Notes under the pieces: model-generated
Told to the model about the DNA's origin: nothing
Database searches by the model: none
What the model saw: the letters and a program-made list of their open reading frames with translations, nothing else
Source of the DNA: Phenylobacterium sp.
GTDB lineage: Bacteria; Pseudomonadota; Alphaproteobacteria; Caulobacterales; Caulobacteraceae
NCBI GenBank assembly: GCA_004799545.1
Contig: SSMU01000005.1
Span: 1-64,000 of the forward strand
Reading direction: 5' to 3'
DNA length: 64,000 nucleotides
In this document: positions 17,532 to 26,433 of the stretch, piece after piece
Position numbering within the stretch: the stretch's first letter is position 1
How the letters are laid out: every line of letters starts with the position of its first letter
Made by a program: the position numbers and the translations under genes

Positions 17532-18278
17532 ATGCGCCCCGCGGCCGACAGCAGCCCCGCGCCCCAAGCGCCGGCCGATCCCGCGCTGGATGCGCAACGG
17601 CGCGCCTTCCTGCGGGTGGTCAGCCATGAGCTGCGCACGCCGCTGAACTCGATCCTCGGCTTCTCCGAGATCCTCGCTTCGGAGCTCTATGGCCCGCTGG
17701 GCTCGCCCCAATACAAGGAGTACGCCGGGATCATCCGCGACAGCGGCGAGAAGCTCTTGAAACTGGTCAACCAGGTGCTGGAGATCGCCCGGCTGGAGAG
17801 CCGCGCCGTCGAGTGGGAGCTGGACGCCGAGCCGCTGCGCGCAGCGATCGACGGGGTGATGTCGGGCCTGGCCCGCGAGGTCGCCGAGCGCGGCGCGCGG
17901 GTGGTGGTGGTCGATGCGGAAAACCTGCCCGAGGTGATCGCCGACCCCCGCGGCCTGCAGACCGTGCTCGCCGCCCTGATCCAGAACGCGGTGCTCTATT
18001 CGCCGCCGGGATCGGACATCCACGTGTCGGCCGCCCGCCGCGGGCCGGTGGTCGCGGTGCTGATCGAGAATCCCGGCGAGCGGATCGATCCCGCCGACCT
18101 GCCGCGGCTGCTGAAGCCCTTCGAGCAGGGCGAGACCGTGCTGACCCGCACCGCCGAGGGCGCGGGCCTCGGCCTCTCGATCTGCGCGCTCACCTGCCAG
18201 GCCATGGGCGGAACGCTCAGCCTGGCCGCCTCCCCGGCCGGCGGCCTGGTCGCCACCGTCGCCCTGCCCGCCGCCTGA
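17532..18278 (+). CDS. cytoplasmic histidine kinase
   Basis: About 248 residues: a short Pro/Ala-rich leader, HisKA with VVSHELRTPLNSILGFSEIL, and a HATPase with IQNAVLYSP (N-box), IENPGERI (weak G1) and GAGLGLSI (G2). There is no membrane or sensor domain, so input must come from a partner or interaction. G1 departs from the usual DxGxG, so ATP binding may be altered. It is divergent from the DivJ-like kinase across 208 bp, which suggests shared control, and sufE follows 42 bp downstream. Confidence 0.8.
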   Translation: MRPAADSSPAPQAPADPALDAQRRAFLRVVSHELRTPLNSILGFSEILASELYGPLGSPQYKEYAGIIRDSGEKLLKLVNQVLEIARLESRAVEWELDAEPLRAAIDGVMSGLAREVAERGARVVVVDAENLPEVIADPRGLQTVLAALIQNAVLYSPPGSDIHVSAARRGPVVAVLIENPGERIDPADLPRLLKPFEQGETVLTRTAEGAGLGLSICALTCQAMGGTLSLAASPAGGLVATVALPAA

Positions 18279-18320
18279 TCGCGGTTGCGCTGACCTCCAG
18301 GGGTCCTTAAGTCGCCCGCG

Positions 18321-18746
18321 ATGAGCGCCATCGAGACCGAGCTGACCCAGCTGGCCGACGAGTTCGACGTCCTGGGCGACTGGGAGGAGCGCTATCGCTA
18401 CGTCATCGACCTGGGCAAGGACCTGGCGCCGCTGAGCGACGCGGAGCGCGCCGAGCCCAACAAGGTGCGCGGCTGCGCCAGCCAGGTGTGGCTGGTCACC
18501 GAGCCGCAGGCCGACGGATCGCTCAGGTTCCGCGGCGATTCCGACGCCCACATCGTGCGCGGCCTGATCGCCATCCTGCTGAAGCTCTATTCGGGCCGCG
18601 CGCCGGCCGAGATCCTGGCGTTCGACGCCAAGGCCGGTTTCGAGCGGCTGGGCCTTTCCGGCGCGCTCTCCGCGCAGCGCTCCAACGGCCTGGCCTCGAT
18701 GGTGGCGCGCATCCGCCGCGACGCGGAGCTCGCGGCGGCCGCCTGA
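18321..18746 (+). CDS. sufE: SufE cysteine-desulfuration protein
   Basis: About 141 residues, usual SufE length. The sulfur-accepting cysteine is Cys52 in VRGCASQVWL; the DWEERYRYVIDLG and IVRGLIAILLKLYSGR segments are typical. SufE takes persulfide from SufS and boosts Fe-S cluster assembly. Here it is separate from other suf genes. A symmetrical hairpin at 18750-18780 ends transcription. Confidence 0.9.
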   Translation: MSAIETELTQLADEFDVLGDWEERYRYVIDLGKDLAPLSDAERAEPNKVRGCASQVWLVTEPQADGSLRFRGDSDAHIVRGLIAILLKLYSGRAPAEILAFDAKAGFERLGLSGALSAQRSNGLASMVARIRRDAELAAAA

Positions 18747-18749
18747 TCA

Positions 18750-18780
18750 CCTCTCCCCGCTCGCTGCGCGGGGGGAGAGG
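18750..18780. terminator. bidirectional hairpin between sufE and the PAS_5 gene
   Basis: CCTCTCCCC and GGGGAGAGG form a 9-bp perfect stem closing a GC-rich loop, between two convergent genes. There is no long T-run on the plus side, so termination strength is uncertain. Confidence 0.55.
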
Positions 18781-18784
18781 AGAC

Positions 18785-19273
18785 TCAAGCCGCGCGGACG
18801 CCGCTGGTCGCCGCGCCCACGCCCACCACGGCGTCGTAGCCGAGGATCATGTCGACGTCGGCGCCGTTGGCGGCCAGGGGCAGGCGCAGCCACAGGATCG
18901 ACAGGTGCGAAGCGCCGCGCCAGGCGAGGTTATGGAGGCCCACCGCCGGCCTTGCCCCCTCGACGACGCGGGTGAGCTGGTCGCGCCAGTAGTCGGCGGC
19001 GGCGGTGTTGTAGACCTCGGCGATGCGGCGGCCGGTGATCTCGCGGCCGTAGACGTCGTAGAGGCCGGTGCCGGCCAGGCGGATGCGGTAGTCGCGCGGC
19101 TCGGCGGCGACATCGATCAGGCTGATGGTCGGCAACAGGCGCTTGATCGCGCCGGGATGCAGGTCTCGCCGGCCGGGCAGACGCGCGCCGCGCCGGAGCG
19201 AGGCCCAGTAGGCGAACAGCTCCTCATGCGCTCGCACCGCGGCGGCCGGGGCGCCGATCTGCGCCGCCATCAA
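18785..19273 (-). CDS. single-domain PAS_5 protein (MopJ-like)
   Basis: About 162 residues forming one PAS_5 domain: LFAYWASLRRGARLPGRRDL, IKRLLPTISLIDV, YRIRLAGTGLYDVYGREITG. These features define the PAS_5 family, which includes Caulobacter MopJ, a polar protein linking DivJ/DivL to motility and CtrA control. Orthology to MopJ is not shown, since PAS_5 paralogues are common. Its promoter region contains a striking palindrome with two GANTC sites. Confidence 0.7.
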   Translation of the reverse strand: MMAAQIGAPAAAVRAHEELFAYWASLRRGARLPGRRDLHPGAIKRLLPTISLIDVAAEPRDYRIRLAGTGLYDVYGREITGRRIAEVYNTAAADYWRDQLTRVVEGARPAVGLHNLAWRGASHLSILWLRLPLAANGADVDMILGYDAVVGVGAATSGVRAA

Positions 19274-19285
19274 CAGAGTCCCTCT

Positions 19286-19315
19286 TAACTGCTTGGATTC
19301 GCAGCGAATCAGTTA
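19286..19315 (-). promoter_or_regulatory. palindrome with two GANTC sites upstream of the PAS_5 gene
   Basis: GATTCGC-A-GCGAATC (19296-19310) is a perfect palindrome, flanked by TAACTG (19286-19291) and CAGTTA (19310-19315) as outer arms with an uneven spacer. It is 13 bp from the ATG of the leftward gene. GATTC and GAATC are CcrM methylation sequences (GANTC) in Caulobacterales, so the element may respond to methylation state or bind a dimeric regulator. Confidence 0.45.
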
Positions 19316-19392
19316 TCGCCTGATGCGCGAATCGGCGGCAAGTAAAAACACGCGCAAGGCGAAGAATCGTGATCGCCACACGCACATAGCAA

Positions 19393-19416
19393 AACGCCCG
19401 CCGGGCGGCGGGCGTT
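19393..19416 (-). terminator. rho-independent terminator after mucR
   Basis: AACGCCCGCC and GGCGGGCGTT form a perfect 10-bp stem with loop GGGC (plus strand). Read on the minus strand, the stem ends in TTTT, as expected for the 3' end of the mucR transcript. Confidence 0.75.
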
Positions 19417-19445
19417 CGCAAAGTCTCTGTGGATAAGTCCGGCGT

Positions 19446-19865
19446 TTAACGCTTCTTGCGCGCCGCCTGCCGGCCGCCTTGGCCGAGGCCCATCTGCTTG
19501 GCGAGGTCCGAGCGCGCCTTGGCGTAGTTGGGGGCCACCATCGGATAGTCCTTCGGCAGGCTCCACTTCGCCCGGTACTCTTCGGGGCTCATGTTGTACT
19601 TGGTGCGCAGGTGCCGCTTCAGCGACTTGAACTTGCGCCCGTCCTCCAGGCAGACGAGGTAGTCGGGCGTGATCGAGCGGCGGATCGGCACCGCCGGCTC
19701 CTTCGGCGCCACTTCGGCGGTCTCGACGCCGGAGGAGATGCCGGCGAGGGCGCGGTGGACGCTCTGGATCAGGCTCGGCAGGTCACTCGCGGTGACGGTG
19801 TTGTTACCCACATAGGCGGAAACAATGTCCGCCGTCATCTCGATAACTTCCGACTTCTCGTCCAT
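19446..19865 (-). CDS. mucR: MucR family transcriptional regulator
   Basis: About 139 residues. The N-terminal helical part (MTADIVSAYVGNNTV) mediates oligomerisation in this family. The zinc-finger region at about 72-92 starts VCLEDGRKFKSLKRHL and is followed by the typical YNMSPEEYRAKW. MucR/Ros proteins are global, H-NS-like regulators in alphaproteobacteria, and in Caulobacter they act on cell-cycle genes with SciP. The start at 19865 has GGA at good spacing; 19874 is an in-frame alternative. A long 260-bp upstream gap suggests its own regulation. Confidence 0.88.
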   Translation of the reverse strand: MDEKSEVIEMTADIVSAYVGNNTVTASDLPSLIQSVHRALAGISSGVETAEVAPKEPAVPIRRSITPDYLVCLEDGRKFKSLKRHLRTKYNMSPEEYRAKWSLPKDYPMVAPNYAKARSDLAKQMGLGQGGRQAARKKR

Positions 19866-20134
19866 TCTTGTCATTCCACAGGAACCGCGCCAGATCGCGC
19901 CGCTGAATCGATCACGAAGATCAGTAGCCGGGTCATAAACTGGAACTGACGGGCCGCACAAGCTCCGGTTTAGAAGAATTTTTGACAGCGGCGCCGCAGA
20001 AACCCAATTGAACCGCGATCTTCAAGTCCCGGTCGGCGCGTTCCGCCGAGTAAGCGAGCGCGACTCTACCTTCGCGGAATTTGGCATGGCGTGTTCGCCC
20101 CACGCAGGATTCGAGGTTCGGGTACGGCTCAACC

Positions 20135-21019
20135 TTATCCGAACGGCGGCGCCTGCCAGTGAGGCCAAATGTCGGGAAGATCAGCCGAAACCCGGTTCGG
20201 ATAGTTCGGCGGCCGCTTTTCCAGGAACGAGGTGACGCCCTCCCGCGCATCGCCGGAGCCGCCGCGCGCCTGAATGCCGCGGCTGTCGGCGCGGTGGGCC
20301 TCCATGGGATGGGCGGCGCCGGCCATGCGCCAGATCAGCTGGCGGGTCAGCGCCACCGAGACCGGGGCGGTGTTGTCGGCGATCTCACGGGCCAGGGCCC
20401 GGGCGGCGGGCAGCAGGTCGTCCGGCGCGTGCAGCGAGCGCACCAGGCCGCGGTCGACGGCCTCCTGGGCCGGGAAGATGCGGCCGGTGTAGCACCACTC
20501 CAGCGCCGTCTGGACGCCGACCAGGTGCGGCAGGAACCAGGAGGAGGCCGCCTCGGGGTTCAGGCCCCGCCGGGCGAAGACGAAGCCGTAGCGCGCCGCG
20601 GTGGAGGCCAGCCGGATGTCCATGGCCAGCTGCATGGTGACGCCGACGCCCACCGCCGGGCCGTTGCAGGCGGAGATCACCGGCTTCAGGCTGTCGAAGA
20701 TCCGCAGGGTGAGCAGGCCGCCGCCGTCGCGCTGCACGCCGTCGCGGGTGCGGGCGGCGCGGTCCTCGCCGCCGCGCTTCTCGTAGTCGAAGGTCTCGCC
20801 GCCGCCGGAAAGGTCGGCCCCGGCGCAGAAGCCGCGGCCGGCCCCGGTGACGATCACGCAGCGCACCGCGTCGTCAGCGTCGGTCAGGTCGAAGGCGTCG
20901 ATCATGTCGCGCATCATCTGGGTGTTGAAGGCGTTGAGCTTGTCCGGCCGGTTGAGGGTGACGGTCGCGATCCCGTCCTCCACGGCATAGAGCAGGGTCT
21001 CGAAGGTCGGCTGCGCCAT
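20135..21019 (-). CDS. enoyl-CoA hydratase/isomerase family protein
   Basis: About 294 residues of the crotonase fold: VTLNRPDKLNAFNTQMM, GRGFCAGADL (oxyanion hole) and ACNGPAVGVGV, RLASTAARYGFVFARRGLNPE. The residues of the second catalytic position are compatible with a hydratase or isomerase, substrate unknown. It likely takes part in fatty or aromatic acyl-CoA breakdown. It is 73 bp downstream of the alpha/beta hydrolase gene on the same strand. Confidence 0.85.
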   Translation of the reverse strand: MAQPTFETLLYAVEDGIATVTLNRPDKLNAFNTQMMRDMIDAFDLTDADDAVRCVIVTGAGRGFCAGADLSGGGETFDYEKRGGEDRAARTRDGVQRDGGGLLTLRIFDSLKPVISACNGPAVGVGVTMQLAMDIRLASTAARYGFVFARRGLNPEAASSWFLPHLVGVQTALEWCYTGRIFPAQEAVDRGLVRSLHAPDDLLPAARALAREIADNTAPVSVALTRQLIWRMAGAAHPMEAHRADSRGIQARGGSGDAREGVTSFLEKRPPNYPNRVSADLPDIWPHWQAPPFG

Positions 21020-21092
21020 CTGGTCCTCCCGGGCGATGCGGCGGCCATAGCGGCGCGCTTGACGGTGGGTCGGTCAAGCGCCGCAACCGCGT

Positions 21093-22115
21093 CTAGGCGG
21101 CGGCGGCCGTCAGCCGGGTCCCGTCGCGCGCGGCGACATACACTTGCCGAATGGCCTCCACCACCGCATCGGGCGCATCCAGCTGGACGGTGTGGCCGGC
21201 CTCGGGCAGGACCGTCTGGCGGCTGTCGGCCGAGAGCGCCATCAGCCGCGCCTGGCCCTCCACGAAGCCGCGCTCCAGGGTCACGAAGGGTCCCGGAAAC
21301 GGCTTGCCGTGCGAGATCACCGCCACCGGCATCTGGCCGAGCCCACCGGGGACAAGCGGGCGCCGGTCGCCGTCCGGGATCGTCCACAGGGAGGCCAGGT
21401 CGTCCAGCGCCGCATCCCAGGAGGCGGTCCGCAGGGTCGCCTTGGAGGCGGCGCGCGCCTCGGGCGAGAGGTCCGCCGTCAGCGGATTGTTGCGAATGAA
21501 CAGGCCGATCAGCCGCAGGATTCCGAACCGGATCACGAAGCGCATCACCTTGATCATCGGCAGATGCACCTTGCGCGTCGCGGCCTGGTAGTCGGCGCCC
21601 AGCACCTCCTCCATGTCCGGCGTATCGGCGAACACCAGGCCCGCCACCTCGTCGCGGTAGTCCCGCGCGAACAGGCTGATCAGCGGCCCGCCGTAGGAAT
21701 GGCCGACCAGGATGTAGGGCCCTGGCTCCCCGGCCGCCTTCAGCAGCCGGTGCAGTTCGGCCGCCCGGTCCCGCGCGCTGCGCGGCCGCGGCGCCGGGTC
21801 GCTCCAGCCGTAGCCGGCGCGATCGTAGGTGCAGACCCGGGCGAACCCCGCGATCGTGTGCTGGACGCCCCACCAGAAGTAGGAGGCGGCGCCCGCGCCT
21901 TGTTCGATGACCACGGTCGGCCCCGACGCGTCGCCCTCCGACCAGAGATGCAGCCGCCGGCCGCCGACATCCACCAGCCGGCCGGGCGGCGGATTGCGCC
22001 GCGCCTGCCGCGCCTCGCACCCGCGCTCCCAGAGCCACCCGGCCGCCAGCAATCCTGCGGCGCCCGCGCCGACAATCCCGCCAACCTCCAACGCCATCGT
22101 CAGCACCTGCGCCAT
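21093..22115 (-). CDS. alpha/beta hydrolase with N-terminal membrane helix
   Basis: About 340 residues. A hydrophobic segment near residues 6-27 probably anchors it. The hydrolase core shows GPTVVIEQGAGAAS, YDRAGYGWSDP, nucleophile elbow GHSYGG (Ser about 139), and a late GHTVQLDAP with the catalytic His. Substrate unknown. It is divergent from the TetR gene at 22185, with a palindrome between them, so it is the likely target of that repressor, together with the enoyl-CoA hydratase gene. Confidence 0.82.
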   Translation of the reverse strand: MAQVLTMALEVGGIVGAGAAGLLAAGWLWERGCEARQARRNPPPGRLVDVGGRRLHLWSEGDASGPTVVIEQGAGAASYFWWGVQHTIAGFARVCTYDRAGYGWSDPAPRPRSARDRAAELHRLLKAAGEPGPYILVGHSYGGPLISLFARDYRDEVAGLVFADTPDMEEVLGADYQAATRKVHLPMIKVMRFVIRFGILRLIGLFIRNNPLTADLSPEARAASKATLRTASWDAALDDLASLWTIPDGDRRPLVPGGLGQMPVAVISHGKPFPGPFVTLERGFVEGQARLMALSADSRQTVLPEAGHTVQLDAPDAVVEAIRQVYVAARDGTRLTAAAA

Positions 22116-22153
22116 GGATCCCTCCTGTTTGGTCGATCAATAAAATACATTGA

Positions 22154-22166
22154 CGTATTAAATACG
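22154..22166. promoter_or_regulatory. candidate TetR operator
   Basis: CGTATTAAATACG is a perfect 13-bp palindrome in the 69-bp gap between the divergent hydrolase and TetR genes. TTGACG overlaps its left edge. The position fits autoregulation and control of the hydrolase. Confidence 0.6.
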
Positions 22167-22184
22167 CAAGTGGATATTTTCGGC

Positions 22185-22784
22185 ATGACCGAATCCGCGA
22201 CCAAGCCGAGCCGTCGAGGCGTCCCGAAGGGCGACAAGCGCCAGCGCACCCGGGCCCGGCTGATCGCCGCGGCGGCGGAGGTGATTGGCGAGAAGGGCTT
22301 CGAGCGCACCTCGCTTGAGGAGGTGGCCGCCCGCGCCGGCATGACGCGTGGCGCGATCTACGGGAACTTCCAGAGCAAGGACGAGCTGCTGCTCGCCTTC
22401 GTGGAGACCCGCTGGCGGCCGGTGAGCGCCGCGTTCCGGCGCGGCGCCGGGCTTCGCGAGCAGATGGGCCTCTTGGGCGCCGCGGTGGCCGAGGCGGCCG
22501 ACGCGCGGCGGTCGCAGGCGGCCGGCATGCTCTCTTTCATGCTTTACGCCGTCACCCACGAGCCGATCCGCCGCCAGCTCGCCGCCCGCAACGCCGAGGT
22601 CTATGCGCGGATGGAGCCGGCCATGGCCGGCTACTTCGATCCCGCCGAGCTGCCGATGTCGCCGGCGGCCTTCGTGCGCGTGCTGCACGCCATGTCCGAC
22701 GGCTTCGTGATCGCCCGCTTCCTGCAGCCGGAGGTCTTCACCCGCGAGCTGATCGTCGCCGCCTTCGAGGCCCTGGCGGCCTAG
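22185..22784 (+). CDS. TetR/AcrR family regulator
   Basis: About 199 residues. The N-terminal HTH is clear: RARLIAAAAEVIGEKGFERTS, EEVAARAGMTRGAIYGNFQSK. The C-terminal domain is helical with no recognised ligand motif. The ATG at 22185 is chosen; an in-frame GTG at 22170 is possible. It probably represses the divergent hydrolase by binding the palindrome at 22154-22166. Confidence 0.85.
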   Translation: MTESATKPSRRGVPKGDKRQRTRARLIAAAAEVIGEKGFERTSLEEVAARAGMTRGAIYGNFQSKDELLLAFVETRWRPVSAAFRRGAGLREQMGLLGAAVAEAADARRSQAAGMLSFMLYAVTHEPIRRQLAARNAEVYARMEPAMAGYFDPAELPMSPAAFVRVLHAMSDGFVIARFLQPEVFTRELIVAAFEALAA

Positions 22785-22864
22785 CAGCCGCTCGCGGCGT
22801 GCTTGCCCGCACCGGGTGAGATGCTAGACGCTGACGCTCCAATCCAAATCTGAGGAAGCGCGCA

Positions 22865-23314
22865 ATGAACCCGGTTGAGATCAAGGACCTGCCCGGCCTG
22901 GTGGGCACGGAGGTGGGCGTCTCGGACTGGCTGCTGGTCGACCAGGACCGGGTCAACCTGTTCGCCGACGCCACCGGCGACCACCAATGGATCCACGTCG
23001 ACGTCGAGCGCGCCACCCGCGAGATCGGCGGCCCGATCGCCCACGGCTACCTGACCCTGTCGCTGATCCCGGCGCTTTCGGCCGGCATGCTGCCGGTGAA
23101 GGGCGTGACCCGGGGCATCAACTACGGCTCGGACAAGGTCCGGTTCGTCAACATGGTGCGGGTCGGCAAGCGCGTGCGGCTGCGCCAGAAGCTGATCGGC
23201 GCCGAGCCCAAGGCCGGCGGCATGCAGATCAAGAACGAGTGCACCATCGAGATCGAGGGCGAGGACAAGCCCGCCTGCGTCGCCGAGACGCTGTCGGTGC
23301 TGTACGGCGGCTAG
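22865..23314 (+). CDS. MaoC family dehydratase
   Basis: About 149 residues of the hot-dog fold. ATGDHQWIHVD places the catalytic Asp39 and His44 as in (R)-specific enoyl-CoA hydratases; GPIAHGYLTLSL follows, as usual. GAGGAAG lies close upstream of the ATG. It likely hydrates enoyl-CoA intermediates; a link to the nearby enoyl-CoA hydratase is only by proximity. Confidence 0.88.
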   Translation: MNPVEIKDLPGLVGTEVGVSDWLLVDQDRVNLFADATGDHQWIHVDVERATREIGGPIAHGYLTLSLIPALSAGMLPVKGVTRGINYGSDKVRFVNMVRVGKRVRLRQKLIGAEPKAGGMQIKNECTIEIEGEDKPACVAETLSVLYGG

Positions 23315-23318
23315 CGGC

Positions 23319-24146
23319 CTAGTCCGGGCTCGCCGCCTCTTCCGCGGAGGCCGCCTTGGCGCCGGTGACCGGCGGCTCGGCGGCCAGGACGGTGACCGGG
23401 GCGGCCGGATCGTCGAGCCGGCCCAGGGTCTCTCGGATGAACTTGGCGTGGGTGACGATGCCGATCTCCAGGCGCTCGTTGTTCAGCTCCACCTGCTGGG
23501 TCAGCAGGCCGGCGATGAACTCCGGCTCGCCGCTACCGGAGGCCGAGCGGCGGCGGTCCTGGTCGGTCATGAACACCGGCCCGCCGGAATTGCCGGGGAA
23601 GACCGCGAAATCGAGCAGGAAGGTCGGGAAGATCTTGGCCGGGGCCACCGGATAGGAGGCGACCCGGCCGGAGCGCAGGATCGGGAAGCCCGCCTGGTTG
23701 GCGGCCAGGCCGCGCGGGAAGCCCAGCGCCATCATCTCGTCGCCGGCCTCAACCTTGTTGTTCACGAAGGTGTCGTCGTTGGCCAGGTAGCCCACCGGGA
23801 TCGCCGCCTTGGCGAACTCCGGCGGGGCGCTGATGACGATCGCCGCCACGTCGCGCGACGGGTGGTGGGTCCACAGCTCGTGGCCGCCGGCGTCGCGGAT
23901 CTGCAGCTGCCGCGGCGAATAGGTCCAGCTGCCGTCCGGGTTCTCGGTGCGGTAGCCGATGCGGGCGCTGGCGCCGGGCATGCCCGTGAGCACGTGGTTG
24001 GCGGTGACCAGCACGGTGCGCGGCTTGCCGTCCGGGCCGGGATCGGAGATCAGGAAGCCGGTGCCGACCGTGCGCGTGCCATCCCCGAGCGGCTGCTCGA
24101 GCTGGACGGTCGCGTGCATCAGGTCGACGGCGAGATCGATCGCCAT
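23319..24146 (-). CDS. trypsin-like serine protease, no visible signal peptide
   Basis: About 275 residues with a chymotrypsin-fold triad: His51 in TANHVL, Asp99 in SRDVAAI, Ser187 in FPGNSGGP. No PDZ domain and no N-terminal signal sequence are visible, unlike DegP-type proteases, so it may act in the cytoplasm or be exported by another route. The C-terminal tail is Ala/Pro-rich. It ends 4 bp from the convergent MaoC stop. Confidence 0.8.
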   Translation of the reverse strand: MAIDLAVDLMHATVQLEQPLGDGTRTVGTGFLISDPGPDGKPRTVLVTANHVLTGMPGASARIGYRTENPDGSWTYSPRQLQIRDAGGHELWTHHPSRDVAAIVISAPPEFAKAAIPVGYLANDDTFVNNKVEAGDEMMALGFPRGLAANQAGFPILRSGRVASYPVAPAKIFPTFLLDFAVFPGNSGGPVFMTDQDRRRSASGSGEPEFIAGLLTQQVELNNERLEIGIVTHAKFIRETLGRLDDPAAPVTVLAAEPPVTGAKAASAEEAASPD

Positions 24147-24333
24147 GGCAGCCCCCGAAACTAGAAAGCCCTTCGCGTCTTATGCGCGATCTCGATTAAG
24201 CAAGAGTTGGCCAGAGTCCGGCGCAACAGCCAAGGCGACAGCTTGTCCATGTGCGCAAACGACGCGTCCCCGTGCGCTGGACTTCGGCGCGGAGCCTTGA
24301 GCGGGCGGCCCCGGCGGCGCATTTAGCGGCCCG

Positions 24334-26433
24334 ATGAACAAGCCCGCCAGCCTCCCCGCCCCGCCCCGCGCGCCCAAGCGCCCGCACCGCATCGAGCAGT
24401 TGGGCCGCGTCCGCGTCGACGACTACGCCTGGATGAAGGACGAGAACTGGCAGCAGGTGCTGCGCGACCCGGCGAGCCTGCGCGCCGACGTCCGCGAGCA
24501 TCTGGAGGCGGAGAACGCCTACACCAAGGCCATGCTGGCCGGCGCCGAGGCGCTGCAGGCGACGCTGTTCGAGGAGATGAAGGGCCGGATCAAGGAGGAC
24601 GACGCCTCCATCCCGACCCCCGACGGCCCCTGGGAATATTACGTCCGCTACGAGAAGGGCGCGCAGCATCCGCGCCATGTGCGCCGGCCGCGCGGCCGCG
24701 AGGACGGCGAACAGCTGCTGCTCGACGAGGAGGCGCTGTCCCAGGGCAAGGCCTATTTCAACGTGGCCGCGGCCAGCCATAGCCCCGACCACGCGCTCTA
24801 CGCCTGGGCCGCCGACGAGCAGGGCTCGGAGTACTACACCATCCGGGTGAAGGACCTGGCGACCGGCGAGGTGGTCGGGGGCCCCATCGAGAGCGCCTAC
24901 GGCGACTTCGCCATCTCGCCCGACGGCCAGTGGATCTTCTGGGTCTGGCGCGACGAGAACGCCCGCCCCGCCAAGGTCTTCCGCCGGCGCCTGCGCGGCG
25001 GCGAGGACGCGCTGGTCTATGAGGAGCTGGACGAGGGCATGTTCCTGGGCGTCGGCGTTGCGGCCGACGACAGCCACATCCTGATCCATGTGGGCAACCA
25101 GGAGACCACCGAGATCTGGCTGATCCCGGCCGCCGATCCGACCGCCCCGCCGGTGGTCGCCGAGCTGCGGCGGGTGGGCGTCAAGTACGAGCTCGACCAC
25201 TGGACCGACCGCTGGGTGATCCGCACCAACGACGACGGCGCCATCGACTTCAAGCTCAGCGTCTCCGAGGCCGCGGTCCCGGGCAAGGCGACCTGGCGCG
25301 ACTGGGTGATCCACCGCCCGGGTCACTATGTGACCGGCTTCGCGACCTATGCCGGCTACATCGTCCGCGCCGAGCGGGTCGACGCCCTGGACCGGCTGGT
25401 GGTGACCTCGCGCACCGGCGAGGAGCACATCATCGCCTTCCCGGAAGAGGCCTACGCGCTCAGCCTGGAGGGCGGCTACGAGTACGACACCACCCTGACC
25501 CGTTTCGTCTACCAGTCGCCGACCACGCCCCGGCAATGGTTCGAGTACGACCTGGCCAGCCGCGCGCGGACGCTGCGCAAGACCCAGGAGATCCCCTCCG
25601 GCCACGATCCGTCCCGCTACCTGGCCCGCCGGATCCATGCGCCTGCGCCGGACGGCGAGCAGGTGCCGATCACGCTGCTGATGCTGAAGGACACCCCGCT
25701 GGATGGCTCGGCGCCGGTGATGCTCTACGGCTACGGCGCCTATGGCCACGCCCTGGAGCCGGCGTTTTCGATCCGCAACCTGAGCCTGGTCGACCGCGGC
25801 TGGATCTGGGCGGTGGCGCACATCCGCGGCGGCTCGGACAAGGGCTGGGGCTGGTTCCTGGATGGCCGGAAGGCCAAGAAGCCCAATACCTTCACCGACT
25901 TCATCGCCTGCGCCGAGCACCTGGTGGCCGAGGGCTATGCGAGCACGGGCAGGATCGCGGCCTACGGCGGCTCGGCCGGCGGCATGCTGATGGGGGCGGC
26001 GGCCAACCTCCGGCCCGACCTCTGGGGCGCGATCATCGCCGCCGTGCCCTTCGTCGACGTGCTGAACACCATGAGCGACACGACCCTGCCGCTCACCCCG
26101 CCGGAATGGCCGGAGTGGGGCAATCCGATCGAGGACGCGGCGGCCTACGACCTGATCGCCGGCTACAGCCCTTATGACCAGGTGAGCGCCCAGCCCTATC
26201 CGCCGGTGCTGGCCACCGGCGGCCTGTCGGACCCCCGGGTCACCTATTGGGAGCCGTCCAAGTGGGCGGCGCGGCTGCGCGAGCTCACGGCGGGCGACGC
26301 CCCGATCCTGTTGAAGATCAACATGGACGCCGGGCACGGCGGCGCTTCGGGCCGTTTCGACTTCCTGAAGGAGATCGCCCTGGACTACGCTTTCGCCGTC
26401 TGGGCGCTCGAGGGGGGCTGGCGGAAGGGATGA
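24334..26433 (+). CDS. ptrB: oligopeptidase B (S9A family)
   Basis: About 699 residues, normal for this family. The N-terminal beta-propeller carries DDYAWMKDENW and SPDHALYAWAADEQGSEYY. The catalytic domain shows GYGAYG, HIRGGSDKGWGW, Ser in YGGSAGG (about 548), and the Asp and His in GGLSDPRVTYWEP and DAGHGG. Oligopeptidase B cleaves short peptides after basic residues in the cytoplasm. Its stop overlaps the following GNAT start (ATGA). Confidence 0.9.
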   Translation: MNKPASLPAPPRAPKRPHRIEQLGRVRVDDYAWMKDENWQQVLRDPASLRADVREHLEAENAYTKAMLAGAEALQATLFEEMKGRIKEDDASIPTPDGPWEYYVRYEKGAQHPRHVRRPRGREDGEQLLLDEEALSQGKAYFNVAAASHSPDHALYAWAADEQGSEYYTIRVKDLATGEVVGGPIESAYGDFAISPDGQWIFWVWRDENARPAKVFRRRLRGGEDALVYEELDEGMFLGVGVAADDSHILIHVGNQETTEIWLIPAADPTAPPVVAELRRVGVKYELDHWTDRWVIRTNDDGAIDFKLSVSEAAVPGKATWRDWVIHRPGHYVTGFATYAGYIVRAERVDALDRLVVTSRTGEEHIIAFPEEAYALSLEGGYEYDTTLTRFVYQSPTTPRQWFEYDLASRARTLRKTQEIPSGHDPSRYLARRIHAPAPDGEQVPITLLMLKDTPLDGSAPVMLYGYGAYGHALEPAFSIRNLSLVDRGWIWAVAHIRGGSDKGWGWFLDGRKAKKPNTFTDFIACAEHLVAEGYASTGRIAAYGGSAGGMLMGAAANLRPDLWGAIIAAVPFVDVLNTMSDTTLPLTPPEWPEWGNPIEDAAAYDLIAGYSPYDQVSAQPYPPVLATGGLSDPRVTYWEPSKWAARLRELTAGDAPILLKINMDAGHGGASGRFDFLKEIALDYAFAVWALEGGWRKG

